Source: Carallia brachiata
Taxonomy: Eukaryota > Streptophyta > Magnoliopsida > Malpighiales > Rhizophoraceae
Direction of reading: 5' to 3'
Length of the DNA: 64,000 bases
Assembly: GCA_021464245.1 (NCBI GenBank)
Contig: JADCRB010000065.1
Coordinates: forward strand, 1,310,689-1,374,688
Shown: piece by piece, positions 48,300 to 59,051 of the stretch
Layout: the number at the start of each line of letters is the position of its first letter
How positions within the stretch are numbered: the first letter of the stretch is position 1
The notes under the pieces: generated by a model
Seen by the model: the letters and a program-made list of their open reading frames with translations, nothing else
The model's database searches: none
Told to the model about the DNA's origin: nothing
Made by a program: the position numbers and the translations under genes

Positions 48300-49288
48300 G
48301 GGTTGTAAATTTTGAATTTGAAACAGTTAAACTTAAAAAATATAAATATAAATTATAAATGAGAATTTAAAATTTGTGTAAAGTCAATTTCTGTATAGAT
48401 CCTCTGATTAATTCTCTTTTTCGATTTTGTCAAAGGTCACGGAAGTTTGATTTTAAACGAAAGATATCAAATTTCCATAGCTTGATTCTTGAACAGAAGG
48501 AATTTCACTAATAGTTGAAACTTGATTTTAGGTGGATGTCGTAACTCCGGTGAGAGCCGTAAAGGTTGAATCTCGATCAGACTGGTTTGACTCTGGTAAG
48601 AGCCTTATGGGCTTGATTTTAGATGGACTGGTTTGACTCTACTGAAGGTTGGGCCTTAATCTCAAATAGATTTTTAATATTTTGATATTTTGAAATTTTG
48701 ATCTAACAAACCTCACCTAGTGACGACCAATGAGTAGACACCCAAAATATGTTTAAAAATAAGTATATTTAATATTTTAAACTTATGATTTAGACGATCT
48801 ACTTCAGTAACATACAAAGCAGATATATCCAAAATACAAAAACAAGTCGCTGAGGAAATTTATTTTTAAAGGATTTTGCAAATATTTCCTATGGGGATGC
48901 TTCAAACGGTTTGATGCAAAACCTATTTATAGGCCTTTGTGAAGGAAGCAGACAAAGGCTAATGAACCATTGTCAATTTTGCATGGCAGCAAGCTGCTGC
49001 CAAACTTTTCTGACTTTTCAGTTCTTTTTCCTTTTTTTTTTTTCTTTCTTTGGCTGGTTTGACTTGTTTTTTGTTTGGTTGGTAGTGACTTTTTTTTTTT
49101 TTTAATGTTAACAAACGTCCCTGCTTTAATATTCAATGAGGCAGAAATTTGGAACGTGATTCAAATTAAATCTTGAAATTCAACTTAAAATTTGAGATAT
49201 CTTGACAAATGTTAAATCTTAAACTCTTTAATTCCAACTAGTTTAACTACTGTTGGCCTTTTATAGAACCCGACGTGATCTTTGAAGA
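48300..49288. repeat. third GAGAGCCGTA-family element and flank between units B and C
   Basis: 48300-48700 follows the same word order as 46560-47110 and 17640-18130 (GAAACAGTTAAACTTAAAAA, GATCCTCTGATTA, GACTCTGGTAAGAGCC). The rest is AT-rich with long poly-T runs (49030-49050, 49091-49103) and no supported gene. Confidence 0.45.
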
Positions 49289-49474
49289 ATGTCTATCAAT
49301 TACCACAGTCACAGCAGTAGGAAGCAGATTTAAAAATTCCCGATAGTAAGCAGTTTTATCATATAGACATCAATAGCTTTGAAGAATGTCTTAATTTGTC
49401 TATCTTTTGTAATGCATACCATGGTGAGTGCACGAGAAACTAAGATACTAAGATAAAGGTTTCAAAACCCATAC

Positions 49475-50939
49475 TATTTTTGCGCAGACGGTAATCACCA
49501 ACTCCTTTAAAAACCTCCTCGTACAAACCACCCCTCCAAGTCGTGATAGGTTGAGGATACAACGTTAAGCCAAGAACTGCATCCTTGCCACATATGAAAA
49601 ACACGAAAATTGTCCCCTGATGAACTATAACAGTGCCACCCCCACTGTACCTCCTGATGACATGGATCTGATCCTTCAACACCGTATCGATTTCAAGAAG
49701 TTCAACAGGTTTCCTGAGCATAATATAATCCATCATCAATTACAATAACCATGAATCAATTCAGACATAGGTAATGGCAATCCTTGAGCAGGCAAGGCCA
49801 ATGTGATTGAAGAAAGCAAACATTACCACATACTTTTTGAAACCAAGAAAAGTTTCTTGGACATTTGGGTTATCGAGATCTGGAAACCAAAGGTATCTCT
49901 GGATACTTTGGCCGGAAAAAGCAATGGCATGCTCGGCTGGGGTTTAAAATGCTTAGAATCGAGGTTTTTGAAATCATTATTATCAACGGAATGTCTGGGG
50001 GAGAATAGTCGGCATTGGCAGATCGGCATATTTTGAAACTTTGGCCCGTCCTAAATTGCCCAATTTGTCAGCGGAAAAAGATGAAGCAACAGAAACCACC
50101 AATACTCAGCCCCTCGTGACAGCGGGTTTTGGTGGATTTTGGTATCTATCTGGCATCATTCTCCACTCCATGATAGACCGGCAACGCCCTCCCGCCAGTA
50201 GAGGCAACTCAGGGGGGAGGAAAGAGAGGAAGAGATAGAAACTAAAATGACGATATTTCCCCTACTAGAACTTTAACCAAGAAAGCGAGCCTTTTATATC
50301 CTGCGGGGTCTTCAAAGTCATTTTCAAACCGCCGAGTTTCCATCTATAACCTTAATTACAAGAATCCGTTCGGTCCGAATTTGGGGACTGTTATATGGGC
50401 AGATTGTGTTCATAACCGTTTAATTTGTGTAAATGTGAACATTTTTTTTGTATAATTGTAATAAAAAAATATAAACATGTGTAATACAAAACATGTTTAC
50501 AGTTGTACAAAATAAACATGTGTAGTGCAGTCTGTCCGCCAACGTTTGTCCACTAATTTTTTCTGATTTTTAATTTATGTAATAAAATAATAAGCCCACA
50601 AAAACGAGGAGAAAGCTCCTAAAACAAAAGAGCCGTTTTGGTAGATAAACAAAGATTTGTTAATGAATTTTGCAAGCCATGGAATCAGGAAGTAGCAAGA
50701 AAAAGAAACAAGAAATAGTACGAAAGATAAGTATTAAAAAAAGGCTATTATTATTAATACCCAGAAACGCCCATGACAATGGTGGGGTCGTTGGTGCCAT
50801 CATTAACGATCAACCAATTATCAGAAGAGGTGCGCAGGTGCTGCTCCTCCATGTTGAGTAGCCGCAGAATGGGTAGACCTTTGAATCTGACTACATTCAT
50901 TATCGGTCGCCCGATGTTCTTCGCCACTGGAGTGCTCAT
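49475..50939 (-). pseudogene. biotin/lipoate A/B ligase-family gene, unit C: exons 1-2 only
   Basis: Exon 1 lies at 50939 or 50900 down to 50761 (MNVVRFKGLPILRLLNMEEQ, then NWLIVNDGTNDPTIVMGVSG) and ends in GG|GTATTA. Exon 2 at 49713-49475 joins in frame (SG-KPVELLEIDTVLKDQI). It has the same length as in unit A (239 bases) and keeps the RRYSGGGTV motif and a GTATGG donor. Exons 3 and 4 are absent from the unit, which stops at 49289. The nearest in-order exons 3-4 on the same strand are those of unit A, 16 kb downstream. On its own this is a 3'-truncated copy. Confidence 0.72.
50381..50566. mobile_element. unit C-specific insertion of about 186 bp (MITE candidate)
   Basis: Units A and B read GGTCCGAAATTTTTAATT. 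In C, about 186 bases separate GGTCCGAAT from TTTTTAATT. The ends (GGGGACTGTTATATGGGCAG and, reversed, GGACAAACGTTGGCGGACAG) are only weakly inverted. The middle repeats AAACATGTGTA words. Confidence 0.45.
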
Positions 50940-51479
50940 TCTTTGAGATGAATGAAGAACAACAGGAAGAAGAAGATGCTAATGGTGATGAAAATGAAGA
51001 ATGAGGGCTCAAACTCCTGCTTCTTGGAAGGAGTTGAAATTGAGCTCACGGTCACACACACGAACGGGCGAGTGGAAATCCAAGGTAATAATTGGAGTGA
51101 AGTACTTGTGGAAAATATCATTCTTATACCCTCAAAGATCGACATATTGTTTAAAGTTAATACACAAATTTTTTTAACAAAAATTAAATTGCTGACAAGT
51201 AATTCTCCCTCTCTCTCTAAAGTTCTTTAACGGCCCCCTTCATATTAGCACAGGCACTCTGGCTGGCAGCGGTAACTATCCACCACGGCCAGCTAGATGC
51301 TCTCATCCTCCACCTCTTCTCTTCTCTCTACCTCTCTCCCCGATCATTGATGTCCCATCCACAGTGCTATCATATTTTCTTCCACCCCGTTTTCACTTTT
51401 TGTGGTGTGTTAGTTTGGTTTTTTTTTGCAGATCTAGCTCTAATAAGGCTTTTCGTGGCCCTTCTGTCATTGGATTCAG

Positions 51480-51840
51480 AATCCTCTCGAAGCTGCCGTC
51501 ATTTTCACATTTCCAACTGTCGTGTCCAGCGTCGGCGCTGCCGTACTGACTGCCGCAACAACTCGATCCAGAATGTTGTAAATGGAGCCATCGGAGCCAC
51601 AAGCGCAACCTCAACAAATGATGCAGTTGCTGTCCTCGTTGTCGATGACGAGGTCACCGGTACCCCCTCTGTCCCGGCCAGTGCTGCCGGTGCCGCCTCT
51701 GAAGTTGTCCCTGTCGTAGTCTCCAACTTTGAAGTTGTTGCTACTCGTCCTGGCTAGAGATGGCGCCGCCGCCCCTTCCGCTGTCTGCTATCGTCACCTT
51801 TGGTTTTGATGAGTTGGGCCGTTGTGGTTATTTTTGATTT
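51480..51840. repeat. GC-rich module, unit C copy
   Basis: Third copy of the module at 35830. An AT-rich tail (51840-52260) ends in TATATTAATACAATAGTTTC, similar to the tails in units A and B. Open frames differ from the other copies. Confidence 0.45.
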
Positions 51841-52334
51841 TGATGTATTGCTGTGTATAGGTGTTAGGTTTTTAGATTGGAGCTGTATTATGATTATGTT
51901 TAGTTTATGTTTTTCTGTAGATTAGATTCGAAAGAAATCGTTGTCAAATATACATGATCGATTTCCATCGTAAGTGCACCGAGATGCGATTTGTGCTGCC
52001 CTACACGACTTTATCCAGACAAATTTGATCTGTTTGAAACTTATGTATTAGATAAGTCTAATTAAATTTTGGTTTGTTCCCAGAGCGATTTGTCTAATTG
52101 GACTTCAAGTCCAGTTTATTTTATAATACTTGTGATCTGACCGTCTATTTTTCCTATTTTGTGCAGATTTCTTCGACGTTCTTACGTCGGTCCTATATAT
52201 AAAATCGATTTATATTAATACAATAGTTTCTTTTCGCTAAAAAAAAGTTGTTGACAAATATATCGATCATTACACTTATTATCTCAGTCAAGGTCAAGGT
52301 AATCATGTTTCAATACCTCACTTAATTATTTTTA

Positions 52335-52830
52335 GGGTTAAATGCATTTAACCCCCTATAGTTTGGTTGTTTTACATTTTACCCTCTTATGGTTTCAATT
52401 TAGGCGATAAACCCCCTTATACTTTTTAATTTTGAAAATTAACCCCTTTGATAGTGATTTATTAAATCAATCAATAGAAATTAATTAAAATTATATTATT
52501 TTGTAATTATTTTCTACCAAAAAATATGTCACTTATTTCTTAAATTGATTTTGATATGTATTTTAACTGCATCCCACATTATTTACTTCACAGTTTTTAT
52601 TATTTTTAGTATATTGCATATATCAATATAGAGGTATTTGAGATAGTATTCATAATTAATATTTACGTGAAATATAATGAAGTTCCTGTAATTATAAAAT
52701 AACATAATTGTAGTCAATTTCTATTAATTGATTTAATAAATTATTGTCATAGGGATTAATTACCAAAATTAAAAAGTATAAGGGAGTTTATTGCTTAAAT
52801 TAAAACTACAAGGTTAAATGTATTTAACCC
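52335..52830. mobile_element. 496-bp MULE-type MITE with 9-bp target duplication
   Basis: The element begins GGGTTAAATGCATTTAACCC and ends with GGTTAAATGTATTTAACCC. It is flanked on both sides by TTATTTTTA (52326-52334 and 52831-52839). The terminal inverted repeats extend inwards for well over 100 bases (AACTCCCTTATACTTTTTAAT and so on), with an extra internal duplication in the left arm. Unit A at about 36715 has the empty site (TTATTCTTGTAG). Long TIRs plus a 9-bp duplication are the mark of the Mutator superfamily. It encodes nothing. Confidence 0.85.
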
Positions 52831-53419
52831 TTATTTTTATAATGATAAACCAACTACTTGAATATTAATAAATATAAATAAATTTTTCTCACATCTAATT
52901 TCAATATTAAAAAGTCAAAAAATCACTATCACACTTCCACAAACCAAAGAAACTAGAACTTGGTTTAATACGGAAAAAAGGTCAACCTAATCACAAAATT
53001 CCTTTGACAATGAACATTAAAGCGACGGTGAACTAGATTTATTGGGAAAAATTTTACGATAAATAAATTTTAAATTTTAAAAATTGAATTGAATTTACTA
53101 TAATTTATAAAATTATTGATTTATTTCTAAATTAACACCAGCATAAACGTACTTTTTCCATAACAGAAAAGATAGGCAAACTCCAAGGAGGAAGCAGGAG
53201 CCGAGTGTTAAGCTACACTGTAGGCTTCAACATTGTAGAACAATTTTAAATAAAAATATAAAGTAGTAATATTCAAATATTAATAAAATAATAATAAAAT
53301 TATATAAATTATTAAATAATTAAATTTAAAAAATATAAATTATTAAATATTATTAAATAATTTATATAATTATTTTATTATCACTTAAAATTAAACTGTC
53401 GGTTAAAACTTGAAACCGT

Positions 53420-53680
53420 GAGGACAGTTTGGTAACGACGACGAAGAAGTGGACGGCGGGCGGCTCGATGCAAGATCTGGAAGGGGGCAAAAAAGAAACG
53501 GAAAACGTCGTCGTTTGAGGGGCAATCAAACCTATAAATAGCGTGGCTGTAAACGGAAGTCGATGAATAACCCTAATAGGCAAATGACGCCACCCAAATC
53601 ATCTCTGCCTCCGCCTGTCTCTCTGATGTCTCTCTGTCTCTCTCTGAGGACAGTTTTCATTCCTCTTCCTAAAATGGTTT
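53420..53680 (+). promoter_or_regulatory. promoter-like block, unit C copy
   Basis: TATA box TATAAATA at 53533-53540, with the same leader as unit A. Here the frame starting at 53563 stays open for 61 codons and ends in a hydrophobic segment (MVSLFVFLIIFAIFAQSES). A one-base difference closes it in A, so it is probably not a gene. Confidence 0.45.
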
Positions 53681-54883
53681 CACTTTTTGTTTTTTTGATT
53701 ATTTTTGCTATTTTTGCACAAAGCGAATCCATTTTAGGAAGGGAATGAATACTGTATTATTGGAGAGACGCTCGCCGCTTTATTCCTTGGTTTGTTTTTC
53801 CTTTTTTTAAAGAAAATAAAAATGAATGAGAAAGAATACAGAAGAAAGGTCAATCGTGCTTGATTTGTTCTTTTTTTTTTTTTTTAATGGTTAGTCTCTT
53901 ATATTACAGCTTAATTGTCCTTAAATTATTTTGGGTTTGTTTCTTTTCTTGTGTCTTACCCTGAAGCTGTCGAGTGCAGCTTTTTTGTTTTTTTTTGTTT
54001 TTTTAAAGGTTGCAGGATTTAATTATGGGAATGTAGTTCTGTCAGTTTGAGATTTGATTGGATGGTATAATTGGATGTATTATATACTTATAAAGTTCCT
54101 GTTTTTTTTTTTTTTTTGTTTTTACCGCCCCTTCTTATGTCAATTAAGTGCAGTTCCCTGCAGTGCTCTGATGCAAACTTCACAAAGGCAACTCTGGGAA
54201 AATTAGCATGTAGAAGTAGAACTTTTTTTTTTTTTTTTCCATCTTGGGTCTTTTCTTCCAATTGGAAGAAATTGGAAATTGTAAGGAGTAACGTATGTAC
54301 AATGCATATGGAATATTAGGATTTCTATCCACTCAACTGAAAAATGCACTACTCTTAATGATAATCAAGAAACAATCCATTTACTCGAACTTTTTGTTCT
54401 TAGATTTCAGAAGGGAAGTTCTTAACGAGATTAATGCATGAAAATTTCATTACATCACAAAATAATGCATTTTGGGAAATTCTTTTAAATTATAAAAATA
54501 ATTTTCTTGCCTTTTCAACTAAGATGATAACATTAACATAGCATGTCTTGCCATGGCATTGCTTTTGAAGCGGCTAATAATCACATGCAGTATCAGTTTG
54601 GTTTGCTCCTGAATCAACTTCCAGCCCTTATTTCGTTTTCCTCCGCGATTCCTGCTCTTAGTGTTCTTCTCTCTTGTTAGGAGAACAAGTTTGTAATGGA
54701 CTCGGATCAGGCCAGCGAGCACAGCCACCTCTCTTCCATGCTCTTTCAGTCTTTACGCTGTGGGAAAGGAATGAGGTTGAAAGCTTTTGGCTTTAAAGCT
54801 TAGATTGCTTCTTCATGTGGTCTTTGAACCTTTCAGGCATCTGAATTTAGTTGCTACCATGTCCTTCTGTGAGGCGGCATTAT

Positions 54884-55402
54884 TGTAAGAATATTTTTTT
54901 ATTTGAATTGTCTTAATTAGCTTTTTTTATTTTTTATCAAAATCAAATTAAATGTATAGTTCAATTATAAATCTAAATAATATTAAGTGATTCATTAGAT
55001 CATAGTGTTATATAAATAATAAGAATATATTTACAATGTGGGATTGGGTCTAATATTATTATTTGGTATAGAACCTGTTATTAAACCTATGATAGGTAGA
55101 CTTAATTAGGAATTTCATTATAAATAAAGAAACGGCTCTCCTTTCTATACAATATAAGTTATATTTAGTTCTTCCCATCATAGCATTTGTTAATAGCCAA
55201 TTGTGTAGGAGAGGAAGACTTTGATCAGAGAGGAAGAAATGATCTTTGACGTGCTTGTTAGCTCATGTAACACCGCAATCTATATCCAATATCGAATTTT
55301 TATGATGTGACGATAAGAGGTACATCTAATATTTATTTGTATTTAATTTATTTATGTGATTCGAATATTGATACGTGATTTTGAATTATAAAATCTCTTA
55401 TA
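54884..55402. mobile_element. 519-bp solo LTR candidate
   Basis: The stretch starts TGTAAGA and ends TCTTATA, an imperfect inverted pair. It is flanked by ATTAT on both sides (54879-54883 and 55403-55407), a 5-bp target duplication. Units A and D have the empty site (GGCATTAT...CAGACCTTGCAATAAAA at 38875 and 56767). An internal TATAAATAAAG (about 55120) could be promoter or poly(A) signal. No coding part is present, so it fits a solo LTR left after recombination. Confidence 0.7.
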
Positions 55403-57019
55403 ATTATATCACCTTACAATAAAAATGAAACTAACAGCAAAATACATATTAAAACTGAGTTTGTGTTCTGCATGCGAAAAACGATTATTACAATTTTTAA
55501 GTTCTCCAATTTTGCGATAAGATAACTTGAGGAAACAGGGTAAAATACTATTTTCACATAAAGCGAATCCATTTTAGGAAGCGAATGAATACTGTATTAT
55601 TGGAGAGACACTCCCCTTTATTACTTTGTTTGTTTTTCCTTTTTTTTTTCTTTTAGAAAAAAAAAAAGGAAAAGAATAGAGAGGAAAGGTCTGTCATGCT
55701 TGATTTGTCCTTTTTTCTGTTATGATTATTCTCGTATATTACAGCTTAATTGTCCTTAAATATATTATGGATTTGTTTCTTTTATCGTGTCTTTCCCTGA
55801 ATCCGTAGAGTGCAGCTTTTTTTTTAATTTTTTTTTTTTAGGTTGCAAGATTTAACCGGCAGTTCTTGCATATGGGAATGTAGTTCTGTCAGTTCTTGTG
55901 ATTTGATTGGATGGTAAAATTGGATGTGTTATATACTTTTAAAGTTCCTGTTTTTTGTTTTTTTTTTTTTTTACTGTCCTTCTTATATCATTAAGTGCAG
56001 ATCCCTGCATTGCTCTGATGCAAACTTCACAAAGGCAACTCTGGGCTAGGACTTGTCGCTTGTAGACGTCCTGTTTACCTGGAAAATTAGCATGTAGAAG
56101 TAGATATTATTATTATTTTTTTTTTTTTTTGCATTTTGGATCTTTTCTTCCAATTGGAAGAAATTGGAAATTGTAAGGAGTAACGTATGTATAATGCACA
56201 TGGAATATTAGGATTTCTATCCACTCAACTGAAAATTGCACTGCTTTTAATAATAATCAAGAAACAATACCATTTACTCGTACTTTTTGTTCTTAGATTT
56301 CAGAAGGGAAGCTATTAAGGAGATTAATGTGTGAAAATTTCATTACATAAAAAAAAAACGCATTTGGGAAAATCTTTTAAATTATAAAAATGATGTTCTT
56401 GCCTCCTTCAACTAAGATGATACATTTGCATAGCATGTTTCGCCGTGACATTGATTTCGAATTGGCTAATACATCACAAGCTGTATCGGTTTGGTTTGCT
56501 CTCAATTTCCAGATCCCTTGTTTCGATTCCCTTTATAATTCCTGTTGTTAGTTATCTCTCGATTGTTAAGAGCACAGGTTTGTGATGGCCCCGGACCAGG
56601 CCAGCGAGCACAGCCACCTCTCTTCCATGCTCTTTCAGCCTTTACGCTGTGGGAAAGGAATGAGGTTGAAAGCTTTTAGCTTTATAGCTTGGATTGCTTC
56701 TTCATGTGATCTTTGAACCTTTCAGGCATCTGAATTTAGTTACTACCATGTCTTTTTGTGAGGGGGCATTATGTCAGACCTTGCAATAAAAATGAAACTA
56801 ACAGCAAAATACATATTAAAACTGAGTTTATGTTCTGCATACGAAAAATGATTATTACAATTTTTTAAGTTCTCCAATTTTGCAATAAGCTAACTTGGGG
56901 AAACAGGGTAAAATATCTCCTATTTAGCACAAACTTTATAAGAATACACAATCCAGCAACACATAGCAAACACGATACCCAAATATGACAGAGTGGAAAA
57001 TGGTCGACCATTCCCAAAT

Positions 57020-57720
57020 TTAGATGAAGCTGTTGGCCATAAGTCTAGCAAACTCGTTAAAATCTATCATACCATCTCCATTGTTGTCGTAGTTCCTGAT
57101 CATCCTTTTGCAGTCAGATTCCGTAGCTCCTGTGAGAGATAATCTACATAGGACGTTTTGTAACTCTCTTGCAGTAATGAAACCATCATTGTTCTGGTCA
57201 AACACAGCAAATGCATCTTTTATTTCCTGGGGGCTTGGCTCCTGCTCTTCAAACATAACAGCAATGTCGTTTGAGCTAAGTCTTTCTTGGAGCTTATCGC
57301 CATCTGGGTCATACGAAGTTCCCAGTCTTTCCATCACTACTCTGAGTTCTCCTGTTGTTATTTCCCGATCCTCTGCATACTTTGAATGCGAGGCTTCAGG
57401 CTCAAATCTGCAGCATTGGCAATCCTGGTCTCAAGCACTGGTCTCTCTGCCAGATTGTCTGTTCATCTGACAGCTTGACATCCACATTTTTGTGAATGAA
57501 AGGATTCTGGACTGGGAATCTGGTAGCCCAAACATTCCTCAGGTATGATGGTAATTTGAATAAGAATTGGAGTGAAACCAAAGACATGAATAGCATTCTT
57601 TGAAGATGATGCAGTCAATAATCACTAACGATAACAAGAATGCCACCCCGGGTGGAAATGGAATATAGTTGTTGGATGCATTTTCCATTGTACTTGTCTC
57701 CATGCTATGTTGGCAAAAAT
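57020..57720 (-). pseudogene. CML45/46-like EF-hand gene, unit D (frameshifted)
   Basis: Both EF-hand loops are intact (DQNNDGFITARE and DNNGDGMIDFNE). Upstream, two single-base losses relative to unit A break the frame: one in the GCGGGCGGGG stretch (about 57450, leading to an early TGA) and one in CAAAAG to CAAAG (about 57382). The linker keeps 17 codons (GTSYDPDGDKLQ region) that unit A lacks. An in-frame ATG at about 57334 could still give a 105-residue protein with both EF hands but no membrane segment. The TATA box is also weaker. It is most likely a pseudogene. Confidence 0.8.
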
Positions 57721-58775
57721 AATGGCAGAGCAAGAGATTGTAGACTCTGGATTGGAATGGAGTTGTTGCTCGTTGGATTGTGTCATGGAGGACACAATTC
57801 CATGTAGGATATATGTACACCGTGTGCGTCCACTGAAGTCAAGTCAAGTCAAGAGGAAAAGTCTGAGAAACAATTGGGAAATTTTTGCATAAATTCTCTG
57901 CAAAGCTACGTGATACTCTAATTTTTATTTAAAGAAAAATATTTCAGCCACTCCTCATCTTGATTATGGTTAGAACACCTAAGTTTGGATCCATAAGCAG
58001 TGATAATTATCGTACGACCGCTCGTTTCTGCTCCTTGAAAATGTAGTGACAAAAGTTTTGAAAATTTAAGAGAAGGTCACGATGAGATCAACCATTTATT
58101 ATTACCATTACGGTAAGTGTGCTGCTCTAAATTTTATTTGAATCATTAAATCATCCAGAGATGAGATGTTGGATTTGTACACTCTAATAATAACGAGCCA
58201 CTAAGTTTTTTTTCCAAAAATTAAATATTATAAAAATTTATGGATTAACTAACATCATTGAAAATTGGCATGGAAAATGCGACCTGGATGGGAAGACTTA
58301 CAAGTCTACCAAAGTTATTAATTATCATTATTATTATTTACAATAAATAAGCATCCTGTCTTACTATCAAGATAGTAGTTTAATAGCGATTCAACATATT
58401 TTCTTACGTCTTATTTAAGTTTGAGTATTGACGACTGCGCTTTGAGACAATGTCTTCATTTGACTGTCAGCTTGATTATACGCATTGGAGAAATTTATCT
58501 AAACCCAACAGAATTTAAGTAATAAATTCTTCTTATAAAAAAGATTGAATAAAGATATTAATGAATAACTCTCTATCTCGATTAATAAGTGTGATGATTT
58601 ACATATTAATAATATATATTTTTTTTTTTGACTCAAGAAAAAAAAAATTCCTGCCCTACTAAGTCCTTTTGGGGTCGTTGAGGCAGTTTCGTGCATAGTA
58701 AGGGCAAAAATTTCAAGTAAAAACAAAAAGGGTTTGGTAACATATGCGCTGAGACTTCACAAGTTTACTAAAGTC

Positions 58776-58821
<46 letters not shown>

Positions 58822-59051
58822 TCACTCTATGTAACGAGAGTTTTTTTATCATTAGTGTTTTTTTATAAATTAAAATTAAATATAAATATGTATTATTTAA
58901 AATTTAAAATGTAAATTCTAAATAGTATGTTTTAAAAATTCTTTCAAAAATTTTTAAAAAATAAAAAATTTATTAATATATTCAATTGGTAGTTGGTACA
59001 CGGATCAAACGCTTAGGAAAAAAAAAAAAAGCCAATAATTACTTCTAGGTC
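57721..59051. other. AT-rich part of unit D, no gene
   Basis: Matches 39800-41030 of unit A with many indels. A duplicated GTCAAGTCAAG occurs at 57838-57850. The GTCGTTGAGGCAGTTTCG block is at 58675. No frame is supported. Confidence 0.5.
58778..58821. repeat. (TTA)n microsatellite, about 14 units
   Basis: Uninterrupted TTA/ATT repeats. The same position holds about five units in A (40775-40795) and about six in B (47775-47795). Confidence 0.95.

Larger units (their letters stand above)
42657..48300. repeat. tandem duplication unit B
   Basis: Opens at ATAACCTTAAG..AGAATCCG, continues through exon 1, the GC-rich module, the promoter-like block and the poly-T part to about 45930, then is interrupted until about 47660, where shared sequence resumes (TCTTACTAAGCCTTTTGGAG). 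It ends near 48290. The EF-hand gene and ligase exons 2-4 are absent. 44120-45040 is AT-rich shared DNA with no gene. Confidence 0.65.
49289..55553. repeat. tandem duplication unit C
   Basis: Runs from the exon 2 flank (matching 34288) through exon 1, the GC-rich module, the promoter-like block and the conserved non-coding part, up to GAAACAGGGTAAAATA. The next sequence in A and D (TCTCCTATTTAGCAC and the EF-hand gene) is missing, and unit D begins at once. It carries the MITE at 52335 and the LTR at 54884, both absent from A. Confidence 0.7.

Noticed and set aside
53563..53748. 61-codon frame ending in a signal-peptide-like segment (MVSLFVFLIIFAIFAQSES)
   Set aside because: The hydrophobic part comes from a T-rich run, and the frame is closed in unit A and absent from B; no mature peptide follows.
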